Source of the DNA: Candidatus Nitrososphaera evergladensis SR1
Lineage (GTDB): Archaea; Thermoproteota; Nitrososphaeria; Nitrososphaerales; Nitrososphaeraceae
Assembly (NCBI RefSeq): GCF_000730285.1
Contig: NZ_CP007174.1
Coordinates: 1,922,001 to 1,986,000, forward strand
Direction of reading: 5' to 3'
Length of the DNA: 64,000 nt
Shown here: in pieces, positions 51,511-64,000 of the stretch
Position numbering within the stretch: position 1 is the stretch's first letter
Layout of the letters: each line of letters starts with the position of its first letter
Translations under genes and position numbers: made by a program
Notes under the pieces: generated by a model
Seen by the model: only the letters and a program-made list of their open reading frames with translations
Database searches by the model: none
Told to the model about the DNA's origin: nothing

Positions 51511-51966
51511 TTATGCAGTCCCCCCGTAATGCGAGCGCAAATGGGAAAACCGGCGTGCAGGCATTGGTCTACGAACAAGTATTCTCGACAAGTGTGAAAT
51601 GCTCCCTTGTACGTGGCTAAAAGAAACAGCGTCTTGGGCGAAATCCTAGGTGATGCGAATTGTCAGGCCGGCGGTATCTATGGAGAAAATAACTCACATT
51701 ATCGCATGTAAACGGCGAAAGAGACAGACTCTATAAGAGTGCAAGTGAGTATGTATGCATGCTTTGGTTCAGGGTGATTCAACAGGTCCTTTCATGCTTC
51801 TATGGCCGTTATGATTCTCTGCACAGAGAAATCGTTTGCTATTTCTTTAACAATAGTGCATGCAAAAACAGCAGTACTAGTCCGTTCATCATTTTTTGCC
51901 CGCCATATATATACATAGAAGCAAGATAAATAACTCCAGGCAGGCTCTGATATAGCGTCTACCATC
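51511..51966. other. Intergenic stretch upstream of ridA and the GT2 gene
   Basis: I see no convincing gene. A strong AT-rich element (tatatatac near 51906-51914) could serve as a TATA box on either strand. Its plus-strand distance to ridA (53 bases) is too large for a leaderless start; gataaata near 51926 fits that gene better. Confidence 0.4.
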
Positions 51967-52446
51967 ATGACGACTACATCATCAACAACAGCAGCAGAAC
52001 AGACCCTCAAGTCGCTTGGCATAACGCTTCCAACCCCGCCTGCGCCCGCCGGCTCGTACGTGCCAGTCGTAGTTAGCGGCAACTTGGCATTTGTGGCAGG
52101 CCAGATCCCAGTAGAGGCAGGGCAGGTGAAATTCAAAGGCAAGGTCGGCAGGGACGTTTCGATAGAGGCAGGGCAGCAGGCTGCACGACTTTGCACTATA
52201 AATGCGGTTGCGCAGCTAAAGGCCGCGCTTGGCTCACTTGGGCGCATAAAGCGCATAGTAAAAGTGACAGGGTTTGTCAACTGCGAGCCGTCTTTTGCGG
52301 ACCAGCCCAAGGTCATAAACGGCGCATCTGATCTCCTTGTACAAATCTTTGGAGAAAGCGGCAAGCACGCCCGCGCCGCAGTTGGCGTCAGCAGCCTGCC
52401 CCTCGAAAGCGCGGTGGAAGTAGAGTTCATCGTCGAGATAAAGTAA
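51967..52446 (+). CDS. RidA/YjgF/YER057c family protein
   Basis: 159 residues. A family with VVVSGNLAFVAGQIPVEAG, AARLCTINAVAQLKAALGSL, KVTGFVNCEPSFADQPKVIN and AVGVSSLPLESAVEVEFIVEI is the RidA pattern, here the longer YjgF-like form. The conserved Arg that contacts the substrate carboxylate is at HARAAVGV. RidA enzymes hydrolyse reactive enamine/imine intermediates to protect pyridoxal enzymes. Cytoplasmic trimer by family knowledge. Confidence 0.9.
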   Translation: MTTTSSTTAAEQTLKSLGITLPTPPAPAGSYVPVVVSGNLAFVAGQIPVEAGQVKFKGKVGRDVSIEAGQQAARLCTINAVAQLKAALGSLGRIKRIVKVTGFVNCEPSFADQPKVINGASDLLVQIFGESGKHARAAVGVSSLPLESAVEVEFIVEIK

Positions 52447-52497
52447 AACACAACATATAGCAGGAAAAAGAAGAGAAAAAGGAGACTTTCTGGTCTA

Positions 52498-52674
52498 CTA
52501 GTCTTTATCGATTGCCAGAGTAAGAATTCCTCTGTGACCGGAGACTCTTTCATGCTCGAAAAGCTCAAAATCATGCGAAAACATCTTTTTACACTTGTCG
52601 CAGGCATAGCAGTGCTGCATTGGGCTCATATCATCATGCAACCAGCCTTTTTGCTGCAAGGGCCCATATTGCAT
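52498..52674 (-). CDS. C2H2-type zinc-finger micro-protein
   Basis: 58 residues, found by hand. A single finger with Cys25-x2-Cys28-x12-His41-x5-His47 (YACDKCKKMFSHDFELFEHE region) is preceded by about 20 polar residues. In-frame ATGs at residues 16 and 19 are alternative starts. Two tandem 16-bp repeats lie directly upstream in its presumed promoter. DNA, RNA or protein binding are all possible. Confidence 0.55.
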   Translation of the reverse strand: MQYGPLQQKGWLHDDMSPMQHCYACDKCKKMFSHDFELFEHERVSGHRGILTLAIDKD

Positions 52675-52690
52675 GTTAGGTCAGACACTG

Positions 52691-52722
52691 TTGGCCTAAA
52701 AGACAGTTGGCCTAAAAGACAG
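52691..52722. repeat. Tandem 16-bp direct repeat
   Basis: The unit ttggcctaaaagacag occurs twice without gap. It lies 17 bases upstream of the C2H2 micro-protein start on the minus strand, so it may be a duplicated operator or promoter element (cttttagg on that strand). Confidence 0.6.
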
Positions 52723-52771
52723 CCGCCTTTGCAGCCACGCAGCTAACAAATGATTTGTCAAGAATATGCTT

Positions 52772-53764
52772 CTATCCTGCTACCATCTTTGAATCCAGCG
52801 TCTTTATGAATTCGTTCAATCTGTCTTTTGGTATGACTGCACCGCACGCCTTGTCGTGGCCTCCGCCGCTCCCTCCAAGGCCGCTTGCGATGTCGTTTAC
52901 GAGCCGGCCAAGGTGCACTTTGCAGCTCTTTGAGCCGCGTATTGAAACCACGTACGAGCCAATGTCTTCCTTCAGCTTGTAGACCATCGCCGCCGGCTTG
53001 CCCGACGAGCCAAGCACAAAGTTGACCACCATGCTTGACGACAATTCGACGGTGCTTGGCGCGTGCGCCAGGTTGTCCAGTTTTACAATGCCGGAGCGTA
53101 TCGACTCGACGGCGTTTGCCACCTTCTTGGCGTACCTTTCTGCAAGCTCAAAGCCGCCCTTGACGTCGTGCGGGTACCTGCCCTTTGACAGCGTGTCGAC
53201 GATCCTTACGAGAAAGTCCTCGTCTTTTTGGCTTGCAGAGATCATGTACGAAAGCGAAGTTGCTTCAAGCATGAGAAACTGCCTGTCGTAGCGCGGAACA
53301 AGTTTTGCCGCGGCGGGCTTTTTCTCCATATAGTCGGTGAGCGCGCCCATTGCGGCAAGAAACGTCGCGCTTTCTGGCAGCTTTTTCTTGTACTTGCGGT
53401 ACACCTGGACGCTCGTGCATTCCTTGACCGTATGCACAAGCGTCACCTTTGCCTTTTTCAGGCCCGCAACAGTTTCCTTGCTGATGTCGTGGTGGTCGAC
53501 GTAGGTCACCTTTGTACCCTTGCCAGTGATTTTTGCAAGCAGCTCTACAAACCTCTGCTCGTTCTTTTTCGACAGCCCAAGGTCGCAGATGAACAGGCTG
53601 TCGATTTTCTTTTCAGAGGTGGCAAGCTTTTCCAGCTTGGGTATGAGCGCAGGGTAATCGGAAAGTATGACGGTCTGGGCGTCAAACGCGGCCTTGGCAA
53701 GGGCTGCAGAAGCAAGACCATCGACATCCTCCTTGTGAGACATCACTACAATTTCTCTAGACAA
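52772..53764 (-). CDS. DHH-family phosphoesterase (RecJ-like)
   Basis: 330 residues from a TTG at 53764, which supplies the first beta strand (REIVVMSHKEDVDGLASA); an ATG at 53743 would start inside it. The longer open frame runs into the 23S rRNA region and is spurious. The DHH motif set: HKEDVDG, FICDLGLSKK, and the histidine pair VDHHD. The C-terminal DHHA1 domain ends SGGGHDKACGAVIP. Such archaeal proteins are RecJ-like exonucleases (GAN type) or nanoRNA/cyclic-dinucleotide phosphodiesterases; I cannot separate these. Confidence 0.85.
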   Translation of the reverse strand: MSREIVVMSHKEDVDGLASAALAKAAFDAQTVILSDYPALIPKLEKLATSEKKIDSLFICDLGLSKKNEQRFVELLAKITGKGTKVTYVDHHDISKETVAGLKKAKVTLVHTVKECTSVQVYRKYKKKLPESATFLAAMGALTDYMEKKPAAAKLVPRYDRQFLMLEATSLSYMISASQKDEDFLVRIVDTLSKGRYPHDVKGGFELAERYAKKVANAVESIRSGIVKLDNLAHAPSTVELSSSMVVNFVLGSSGKPAAMVYKLKEDIGSYVVSIRGSKSCKVHLGRLVNDIASGLGGSGGGHDKACGAVIPKDRLNEFIKTLDSKMVAG

Positions 53765-53837
53765 CAATATACACAGAGCATAGCCGTGGCTGGCCGGGAT
53801 TAATAGTTTGAGAAAAAGAGAGAAAGAAGAAAACGCG

Positions 53838-53865
53838 GACCGCCGTGCACAGGAAACAGAAACAC
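53838..53865 (-). ncRNA. 23S rRNA processing stem, 3' arm
   Basis: This 28-base segment pairs with 57044-57071 along its whole length with one G.U, forming the long stem that encloses pre-23S rRNA. Adjacent acgaaa segments inside the stem could give the bulge-helix-bulge cut by the archaeal splicing endonuclease. Confidence 0.75.
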
Positions 53866-53959
53866 AACTACGAAATGGGCTTACACGTTCTTTGCGTGTT
53901 CCGGGACTGCGGAATAGTGCGTCCATGGCAACGGTGCCGATGGCTATCCACCAACAAAA

Positions 53960-56950
<2,991 letters not shown>

Positions 56951-57043
56951 CCGGCCAACACTATTGCAGCCCCGGAAACTCTACGCGAACGTTTGTTTCC
57001 GTAAAGCCACTTCGTTTTACATTTCCTCTATCGTTTTCGTGGC

Positions 57044-57071
57044 GTGTTTCTGTTTCCTGTGCACGACGGTC
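57044..57071 (-). ncRNA. 23S rRNA processing stem, 5' arm
   Basis: Partner of 53838-53865. It lies in the 16S-23S spacer (about 250 bases), which holds no tRNA gene. Confidence 0.75.
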
Positions 57072-57180
57072 ATTGCAGGCAGCGCCTGCTGCGTCCTTCG
57101 CCCCATGCTCACGCATGGAGTTGCATGTTTGTTTTTGCATAGGTCACACGTGCACCCTGACAATGGCAATCCTTTACACT

Positions 57181-57195
57181 CAAGTCGTCCGGCCG
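57181..57195 (-). ncRNA. 16S rRNA processing stem, 3' arm
   Basis: caagtcgtccggccg pairs with cggccggacaacttg at 58713-58727 with one G.U, enclosing pre-16S rRNA. It begins six bases past the 16S 3' end. Confidence 0.75.
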
Positions 57196-57200
57196 AAATC

Positions 57201-58673
<1,473 letters not shown>

Positions 58674-58712
58674 AATCCATTTTTTTTGTATTTTTTCTCG
58701 TTAATGAGAGTA

Positions 58713-58727
58713 CGGCCGGACAACTTG
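58713..58727 (-). ncRNA. 16S rRNA processing stem, 5' arm
   Basis: Partner of 57181-57195, about 40 bases upstream of the 16S 5' end. Confidence 0.75.
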
Positions 58728-58928
58728 GTAATTGTGCGGATCGCTATTGTCGTTATGTGTTATCGTTACGGGTTTGCACGTGTGACCTATGTCGGAAACG
58801 ATGTTGACATCGAATCCCCATGATATGAGCGCAACTGGAGGTCAGTGAATCACAAAATGGCTCATTACCAACATCATCACTGACGCCGCCTTGATGTTAC
58901 GTTCGTTCATTTCCTTTACAAGGCACCG

Positions 58929-58936
58929 ATATAAAT
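58929..58936 (-). promoter_or_regulatory. Putative rRNA operon TATA box
   Basis: On the minus strand the sequence reads atttatat within an AT-poor surround. A start about 26 bases downstream gives a leader of roughly 230 bases before 16S, enough to include the processing stem. The rest of 58737-59038 holds no gene that I can see. Confidence 0.45.
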
Positions 58937-59038
58937 CTTTCAGAACGAGCGTAAACCGTGAGAAGACACATCACTACCGGCCACTGCAAGCGTCCGATTT
59001 AGTGCTGGTTAAAGCTTGTACAAACCTGTTAATAAAGT

Positions 59039-59152
59039 CTATGCCTGATTTCTACAGGTAGAGCAATAGTTCCAGTTGATCATGTGCTTTGAAGCCAAGT
59101 AATTCAAGATTTTGTTGTTTTGTACGACTTTCACAGAAATTTTCTCTTCCAT
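59039..59152 (-). CDS. Possible micro-protein with CxxC
   Basis: 37 codons from the ATG at 59152: MEEKISVKVVQNNKILNYLA ... ending NYCSTCRNQA. The coding look is reasonable (charged, no rare pattern) and it ends in a CxxC like other local micro-proteins. No ribosome site or well-placed TATA box supports it. It lies upstream of the rRNA promoter in the same direction. Confidence 0.3.
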   Translation of the reverse strand: MEEKISVKVVQNNKILNYLASKHMINWNYCSTCRNQA

Positions 59153-59201
59153 AAAAACCACTACAAAGTCTAAATAGAGTGCTAGAGAAGCTGCAGGCAC
59201 A

Positions 59202-61325
59202 ATGCATGACAATCCCCATGCTGCCAACAGCGGTGGCAAACCAAACAGGCTCGTACAAGAGACCAGCCCGTACCTCTTGCAGCACGCATACAACCCTGTC
59301 GAGTGGTACGCGTGGGGGGAAGAAGCTTTGGAGCGCGCGAAAAAAGAGGACAAGCCCATCTTCCTAAGCGTCGGATATAGCGCGTGCCACTGGTGCCACG
59401 TGATGGCCCACGAGTCGTTTGAAGACGACGAGACTGCCAAGATAATGAACAAGCATTTCATCAACATCAAGGTCGACAGGGAGGAGCGCCCGGACATCGA
59501 CGACATTTACCAGCGCGTGTGCCAGCTTGCGACGGGCACCGGCGGCTGGCCGCTCTCGGTTTTCCTGACTCCAAACCAAAAGCCGTTCTACGTCGGCACG
59601 TATTTCCCAAAGGACGGCAGGCAGTACGGCCTGCCGGGCTTCAAGACCATATTGCACCAGCTGGCGGAGGCTTACAAGAGCAAAAAGAACGAGGTCGAGA
59701 TGGCAAGCGCCGAGTTCATGGACGCGCTATCGCAGACTGCCAGGGACGTTGCCGCTCTGCCCGCCGGCGAGGCAACCAAGGCAGACGTGGAGCGCTCAAT
59801 ACTGGACGAGGCAGCCATGGGACTGCTGCAGATGGGCGACACCATATATGGCGGATTTGGGCAGGCACCCAAGTTCCCAAACGCGTCGAACCTGCTTTTC
59901 CTCTTGCGCTACTATGACATTTCCGGCATCAACCGCTTTCGAGATTTCGTGGTATTTACGGCAGACAAGATGGCGCAGGGAGGCATACACGACCAGCTGG
60001 GAGGCGGCTTTGCGCGCTACTCGACTGACCAAAAGTGGCTCATCCCGCACTTTGAAAAGATGCTGTACGACAACGCGCTCCTTGCGCAGCTGTATGCCGA
60101 GCTGTTCCAGATAACCAAAGACGAGGAACATATTGCAGTCCTGAGAAAGACGCTTGACTTTGTAATCCGCGAGATGACGCACCCAGAGGGCGGGTTCTAC
60201 TCGGCGCAGGACGCAGACTCTGAGGGCGAAGAGGGCAAGTTCTACCTGTGGACCAAAGAAGAGATCCGCGAGATTCTGCAGGACCAGCTTGCAATAGACG
60301 CCTTTTGCGAGCGCTATGGCGTAACAGAAGGAGGCAATTTTGAGTTCAAGAACATACTCAACGTCAGGTCTTCTGTCGCAAGCATCGCGCAGAGGTACGG
60401 CAAGACGCCGGACGAGATAGCAAGGATAATCCAGGATTCATCTGCCAAGCTGTTTGCAGTCCGCGAAAAGCGCGTCAGGCCCGGCAGGGATGAAAAGATC
60501 CTGACGTCGTGGAACGGCCTGATGATATCGGGGTTTGCAAAAGGCTATGCGGTCACCGGCGACACACGATACATTGACGCGGCCAAAAATGCGGTCAGGT
60601 TCATCGAAAGCAGGCTTGCTTCTTCTTCTGATGATGACGATGACGGCAGGCTGATGCGCACGTTCAAGGACGGCCAGTCAAAGCTAAACGCGTACCTTGA
60701 CGACTATGCGTTTTACGTATCGGGACTTTTGGACCTCTTTGCAGTTGATTCAAGGCCAGAATACCTGGAAAAAGCTGCAAAATACACGGAATTTATGGTC
60801 AAGCACTTTTGGGACGACAAGGAGGGCAACCTGTTCTTTACCTCTGACGACCACGAGCAGCTGATCGTGCGGACCAAGAGCTTTTACGACCTTGCAATCC
60901 CGTCAGGCAACTCTGTGGCGGCGTCAAACCTTCTCCGGCTGTACCACTATACGCAGAATAACGGCTATCTAGACAAGGCGGCCCGCATAATGAAGTCTGG
61001 AGCTAGGCCGGCCGCTGAAAACCCGTTTGGCTTTGGGCAGCTATTGATTGCGATATACATGTACGTGAAAAGGCCAGTAGAAGTCACGGTCGTTGGCAAG
61101 GGCGGCGGCATGTCAGGGTGGCTAAAATCGCAGTTTCTGCCCGACGGCATCACCGCGTTTGTATCAGAAGAAAAGGACCTGCCAGCCCTGCAGAAATACC
61201 CTTTCTTCCAGGGCAGAAGCGCCGAAAAGGGCGAGACGGCGTTTGTGTGCAGGAACTTTACGTGTTCGCTGCCGATAACGACCGAAAAAGAGCTGGCGCG
61301 CCAGCTTGGGCGGCAGCAGAGGTAG
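59202..61325 (+). CDS. DUF255 thioredoxin-fold protein (YyaL/SPATA20 family)
   Basis: 707 residues, normal for the family. N-terminal thioredoxin-like domain with the signature [22 protein letters not shown]-type start and [20 protein letters not shown] (CxxC in ACHWCH), then REERPDID and [11 protein letters not shown]. The remainder is an alpha/alpha toroid like those of glycoside-processing enzymes ([50 protein letters not shown]). Function in archaea is not known. A ctaaatag TATA-like element (59167-59174) lies about 28 bases before the expected start, giving a near-leaderless ATG at 59202. Confidence 0.93.
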   Translation: MHDNPHAANSGGKPNRLVQETSPYLLQHAYNPVEWYAWGEEALERAKKEDKPIFLSVGYSACHWCHVMAHESFEDDETAKIMNKHFINIKVDREERPDIDDIYQRVCQLATGTGGWPLSVFLTPNQKPFYVGTYFPKDGRQYGLPGFKTILHQLAEAYKSKKNEVEMASAEFMDALSQTARDVAALPAGEATKADVERSILDEAAMGLLQMGDTIYGGFGQAPKFPNASNLLFLLRYYDISGINRFRDFVVFTADKMAQGGIHDQLGGGFARYSTDQKWLIPHFEKMLYDNALLAQLYAELFQITKDEEHIAVLRKTLDFVIREMTHPEGGFYSAQDADSEGEEGKFYLWTKEEIREILQDQLAIDAFCERYGVTEGGNFEFKNILNVRSSVASIAQRYGKTPDEIARIIQDSSAKLFAVREKRVRPGRDEKILTSWNGLMISGFAKGYAVTGDTRYIDAAKNAVRFIESRLASSSDDDDDGRLMRTFKDGQSKLNAYLDDYAFYVSGLLDLFAVDSRPEYLEKAAKYTEFMVKHFWDDKEGNLFFTSDDHEQLIVRTKSFYDLAIPSGNSVAASNLLRLYHYTQNNGYLDKAARIMKSGARPAAENPFGFGQLLIAIYMYVKRPVEVTVVGKGGGMSGWLKSQFLPDGITAFVSEEKDLPALQKYPFFQGRSAEKGETAFVCRNFTCSLPITTEKELARQLGRQQR

Positions 61326-61330
61326 CCTGT

Positions 61331-61654
61331 CTAGGCCCTGCTGATGTCGACTGTGACCCTTTCGCCTACCCGGGGGCTCCCTATCTTTTCATAGCGCCTC
61401 TTGGGCATCGTTATCTGGATCATCGTCTGCGAGTACGACCTGACGACCGTCTGGGGCTGGGCGCGAAGTATCGCCTCCAATACGGGTTTTATCTGCTCCT
61501 TGACTTCCTTGTCCATCACGGCGCGGTCGATGGCCTCGATCATCATCTGCTGCTGCGACACCGTCTCTAGCTCGACATCCTCGGCAAGCGCAAGCGTGAC
61601 GTTTGTGCCCGTGTCTGTCATCTGGGTTATCCTGAATCTGGCTGAATCGTCCAT
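61331..61654 (-). CDS. Small conserved protein, DUF-like
   Basis: 107 residues from the ATG at 61654. A TATA-like gatattta sits about 26 bases upstream, overlapping the stop region of the next gene, so the start is probably leaderless; an ORF start at 61690 would lie inside that promoter. The product is alpha/beta (ARFRITQMTDTGTNVTLAL, MMIEAIDRAVMDKEVKEQIK, QTMIQITMPKRRYEKIG). Not assigned. Confidence 0.7.
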   Translation of the reverse strand: MDDSARFRITQMTDTGTNVTLALAEDVELETVSQQQMMIEAIDRAVMDKEVKEQIKPVLEAILRAQPQTVVRSYSQTMIQITMPKRRYEKIGSPRVGERVTVDISRA

Positions 61655-61690
61655 GCTCTGTAGATAGAGGGAGCCACTACTAAATATCAA

Positions 61691-61921
61691 TCAATCCCTG
61701 AACATTTCTTCTTGCTCGATGTCGCGCTCCTTCCACGACAGGTACACCATGATTCCCGCGCTTATTGTAAACACTACGACATTGACGATAATGATGTCGA
61801 ATCCGACGCGCTGGTTGAGGCCGTACAGCCTGACAAACGCGTACCCGACTGCCCCTACCATGGCCGCCATGCAGGAATAGATGCCATAGCGCAGCTGTTG
61901 TCGCTTGTTGTTCATGGCCAA
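61691..61921 (-). CDS. Two-helix membrane protein
   Basis: 76 residues (or 74 from the second ATG). Two hydrophobic helices (about 15-34 and 43-62; GIYSCMAAMVGAVGYAFVRL, IIIVNVVVFTISAGIMVYLS) end in an acidic tail (WKERDIEQEEMF). The pattern is frequent among small thaumarchaeal membrane proteins. Unknown function. Confidence 0.7.
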   Translation of the reverse strand: MAMNNKRQQLRYGIYSCMAAMVGAVGYAFVRLYGLNQRVGFDIIIVNVVVFTISAGIMVYLSWKERDIEQEEMFRD

Positions 61922-62168
61922 ACTTTGGCAAACGTGCGTATAACTTTTAGCGGCTTGGAAATTGCATATGTGGCGTCATTTGCAGCAACGGACCCTTGCA
62001 GCCAAAATGACACACTTTTTCTAAAAAGGTACAGGCCAAAAACCCTGTGTATGAGTAATTATATGCAAAAATCATGTTTATTTTGAACATAAATATGTTA
62101 TATCTATTTTCTATCTAGCAATCTATCAGACATGAACTCAAACGTGTCTGAGCAAGTATAGCTAGACC

Positions 62169-62200
62169 GCCTCTACTCAAGCTAAATGCAGAGTAGAGGC
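62169..62200. repeat. Perfect 9-bp hairpin
   Basis: gcctctact (62169-62177) and agtagaggc (62192-62200) are exact complements with a 14-base loop. See the surrounding non-coding stretch. Confidence 0.6.
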
Positions 62201-62339
62201 ATACACACATGTTTTTACCACAAACCTATAACATGACAGAACGTGTGCCAGCTTGCATGCTGTCCTGCAAAAATAACTCGATTGTATGAACAAAACCAGT
62301 TAGAAAGCTATCATAGCTAAATTGTTCTATAACATTCTG

Positions 62340-62377
62340 TCAGGTGCGCATACACACGTGTGCTCTAACGCACCTGA
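62340..62377. repeat. Perfect 9-bp hairpin with palindromic loop
   Basis: tcaggtgcg (62340-62348) and cgcacctga (62369-62377) pair; the 20-base loop itself contains cacacgtgtg. Confidence 0.6.
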
Positions 62378-62481
62378 ACGTCAAATGTCCCCTGTTGGCG
62401 CCCTCGCTGCTTGTTATCATCCTGCGGCGGGGGCATCTTGTTATCAGTACGCATAACTTTTAACAGCGCCTGCGTCATAGC

Positions 62482-63138
62482 ATGTGTACAGCAGAAGCAT
62501 ATATGCAGCTGGTCAAAAAGTTCGAGATAAAGTCAAGGGACAAGATTATCGATTTCCTAAACAGCCAGCCGGTGGGAAGGGTGGCTTCCATAGACAAGAA
62601 CGGCTACCCGCAGGTGATCCCGATGAACTTTGTGTGGTCGGAAGGCGCGGTGTACATGCACTCGCACCCGATGGGCGAAAAGCTGGAGAACATGCTGCGC
62701 GACCCCAAGGTCGGCTTTGAGGTAGACCAGCACGTGTGCTTTTTGCCGTCATACTACTTCCACCCGACTGACGCGTCGCAGGCTGACACGCTCTACATTT
62801 CAGTGGTGATAAAGGGCAGGGCGGTGCTTGTCAGCGACGGCAACGAAAAAGCAAGGGCGCTCAACGCACTGATGGAAAAATACCAGAAGGAAGGCAGGTA
62901 CGAGCCTCTCGCCGCAGAGATGCCCGTCGTGCACGAGGTTGCCATAATCAAGATAATCCCCGACGAGATGCGCGGCAAGTACAAGATAGGACAGCACTGG
63001 TCCCGGCCCTACCGGCTAAAGATGGCGCAGAACATAATCGAGCGCGAAGGGCTCGAGAACGCAAAACCCATACTGGCGATAATGGGCATCGAGACTAAGA
63101 ACGGCGCGCCAGAGGCAGCAAGCGAGCTGGAGATGTAG
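62482..63138 (+). CDS. FMN-binding split-barrel protein (pyridoxamine oxidase-like)
   Basis: 218 residues. The split-barrel core is SQPVGRVASIDKNGYPQVIPMNFVW, VYMHSHPMGEKLENMLRDPKVGFEVDQ, followed by a helical C-terminal part (SALNALMEKYQKEG-like) and IIPDEMRGKYKIGQHWS, IERE. This form resembles flavin-nucleotide-binding or nitroimidazole-resistance (NimA-like) proteins. The cttttaac element (62456-62463) about 24 bases before the ATG at 62482 indicates a leaderless start. The next small gene begins four bases after its stop. Confidence 0.85.
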   Translation: MCTAEAYMQLVKKFEIKSRDKIIDFLNSQPVGRVASIDKNGYPQVIPMNFVWSEGAVYMHSHPMGEKLENMLRDPKVGFEVDQHVCFLPSYYFHPTDASQADTLYISVVIKGRAVLVSDGNEKARALNALMEKYQKEGRYEPLAAEMPVVHEVAIIKIIPDEMRGKYKIGQHWSRPYRLKMAQNIIEREGLENAKPILAIMGIETKNGAPEAASELEM

Positions 63139-63142
63139 GTCC

Positions 63143-63433
63143 ATGCCCCGCTGCAGCGTGCACACTGACTTTTTTGACGACTCGTGCGAAGCTTGCAGGC
63201 AAGAGTACCTGGAAATGAAGGGCGTAGGCAAAGAAGAGCACATTATCGAAGAAGGAGGAGAAGGAAAAAAATACAAGGAATTCACGGAGGAGCGCGCAAA
63301 GAAATTGTTTGAGGAGGTTATGCTGCAGTACCTAAAGTCAGGGTCAACAGACCTTGAGGCGGTGGAAAAAGCCAAGGCCGTCGTGCGCAAGCAGTGCGCC
63401 ATCCGAGGGATGCCGTACTGGCCGTGGCTCTAG
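63143..63433 (+). CDS. Small protein with N-terminal Cys/His site
   Basis: 96 residues. The start MPRCSVHTDFFDDSCEACRQ has a C-x2-H and a later C-x2-C, likely a zinc site; the rest is helical and acidic (RAKKLFEEVMLQYLKSGST, AVEKAKAVVRKQCAIRG) ending MPYWPWL. Not named. It is probably cotranscribed with the FMN-binding gene, and its stop overlaps the convergent winged-helix gene by four bases. Confidence 0.65.
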   Translation: MPRCSVHTDFFDDSCEACRQEYLEMKGVGKEEHIIEEGGEGKKYKEFTEERAKKLFEEVMLQYLKSGSTDLEAVEKAKAVVRKQCAIRGMPYWPWL

Positions 63434-63717
63434 GCGGGGATCTTTTTCTTCCTGGCGCCGGGAAATATCATCTGCCCGACGTCTTTGTACATCTTTAGAA
63501 ACTGTCTGCCCTTTTCCGTTGTGTAGTACTCTTTTTCCTCGGCCACATAGTCAAGCAGCCCACCGTCCTGCAAAAGCTCAAGATACTCCTTCAGCTGCGG
63601 GAACGACAGGAAGGCCTTGTACATTATCCTGGTCTTTATTGCGCCGCCCTGTGCTATTTCCAGTATTGCGGCAGCTATGTCCATCCTGCTACGATACTTC
63701 ACGCCAGTTTTTTGCAA
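63430..63717 (-). CDS. Winged-helix DNA-binding protein
   Basis: 95 residues; an ATG at residue 12 (MDIAAAILEIAQGGA) is an alternative start. IKTRIMYKAFLSFPQLKEYLELLQDGGLL and the wing KEYYTTEKGRQFLKMYK match the archaeal winged-helix proteins such as the one at 37697. A short basic tail follows. Likely transcription factor. Confidence 0.78.
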   Translation of the reverse strand: MQKTGVKYRSRMDIAAAILEIAQGGAIKTRIMYKAFLSFPQLKEYLELLQDGGLLDYVAEEKEYYTTEKGRQFLKMYKDVGQMIFPGARKKKIPA

Positions 63718-63769
63718 TCATCAGTTAAATGTTTGCTCTAGTCGAACCCTAGAAAATAGTCCTGTATTG

Positions 63770-64000
63770 CTATTCCACATCTATCTTTTGTACGCGGTCG
63801 GAGCTGCGCGATTCATGTTTGTCAAGCTTTTCCAGCTCTGAAAGCAGGAACTGGCGGTATTTGGTGCGCTCCTCCTTTGAAAGGGTGTCTGCGTGCGAGC
63901 CTATCGCGCTGCCTATCGTGATGACGCGGTCCACAAGGTCGGTTGCGACTGCCGCGCCTATGGTCCCTACGCGGAGCATTGCATCCAGCTGCTTGTGCAC
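63770..64000 (-). CDS. Conserved small helical protein, cut by the window end
   Basis: 76 codons are visible and the frame is still open at the window edge, so the start is probably outside. The part seen is helical (LDAMLRVGTIGAAVATDLVD, KEERTKYRQFLLSELEKLDK) with a charged C-terminus. Not recognised. Confidence 0.55.
   Translation of the reverse strand: MHKQLDAMLRVGTIGAAVATDLVDRVITIGSAIGSHADTLSKEERTKYRQFLLSELEKLDKHESRSSDRVQKIDVE

Larger units (their letters stand above)
61922..62481. other. 560-base non-coding stretch with several hairpins
   Basis: No protein gene is convincing. Two perfect 9-bp hairpins (62169-62200 and 62340-62377) and a 6-bp one (cagaca/tgtctg near 62128-62150) occur within 250 bases. 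AT-rich elements (gttatatc near 62098, attatatgc near 62057) could start transcription. An alternating purine-pyrimidine palindrome (cacacgtgtg) sits in the loop of the last hairpin. It may encode one or more small RNAs. Confidence 0.45.

Noticed and set aside
51792-51900. Open minus-strand segment ending IVKEIANDFSVQRIITAIEA upstream of ridA
   Set aside because: It looks protein-like but has no start codon between the nearby TATA-like element and the segment, and the longer frame is a shadow of ridA.

Overview
The window reads as the chromosome of an ammonia-oxidising thaumarchaeon of Nitrososphaera type. Seen in the sequence: an archaeal rRNA operon (16S and 23S on the minus strand, no tRNA in the spacer), an archaeal histone, ribosomal protein S17e, TATA-box promoters close to start codons, an archaellum locus next to a CheW-Y-B-A-C-D-R cluster, and many small zinc-ribbon proteins. 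The genus is inferred from this gene set; I ran no comparison.

Layout. 1-6.5 kb: chemotaxis operon, starting with the C-terminal half of a Cache-type sensor. 6.5-20.8 kb: archaellum region, with ArlI and a TrmB-like regulator on the minus strand. On the plus strand follow two archaellins, a membrane/coiled-coil scaffold candidate, ArlG, ArlF, ArlH and ArlJ, then two small proteins, a KaiC-like ATPase and a seven-helix membrane protein. A second TrmB-like regulator and the prepilin peptidase ArlK close the region. 21-30.8 kb: housekeeping genes (acetyl-CoA synthetase, DNA adenine methylase, histone, TatD, S17e, and a tRNA-modification group with a ThiS/MoaD-Cgi121 fusion, a THUMP protein and Sua5, then a hydantoinase-type protein). 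30.8-35.2 kb: an accessory stretch, AT-rich in large part, with orphan membrane proteins, decayed transposase fragments, long hairpins and a secreted Asp/His-rich protein.

35-52.5 kb: regulators and cell-surface genes. These include a V4R protein, three related Lrp-like regulators (two of them divergent and sharing a perfect 233-bp inverted repeat), a nucleotide-sugar dehydrogenase, GlmS, secreted Ig-like and discoidin-like proteins, and a processive GT2 glycosyltransferase paired with a beta-helix protein. Together they suggest synthesis and display of an amino-sugar or uronic-acid exopolysaccharide. 52.5-58.7 kb: a DHH phosphoesterase and the rRNA operon with its processing stems. 59-64 kb: a DUF255 thioredoxin-fold protein, small conserved proteins, a hairpin-rich non-coding stretch, an FMN-binding protein and a winged-helix protein.

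Most unusual: the 233-bp perfect inverted repeat inside two divergent regulator genes, whose recombination would swap N- and C-terminal domains in frame; the ThiS/MoaD-Cgi121 fusion beside Sua5; the GT2/beta-helix pair; the KaiC-like module behind the archaellum genes; and several micro-proteins of 37-58 residues with Cys/His metal sites, read by hand from gaps between the larger genes.
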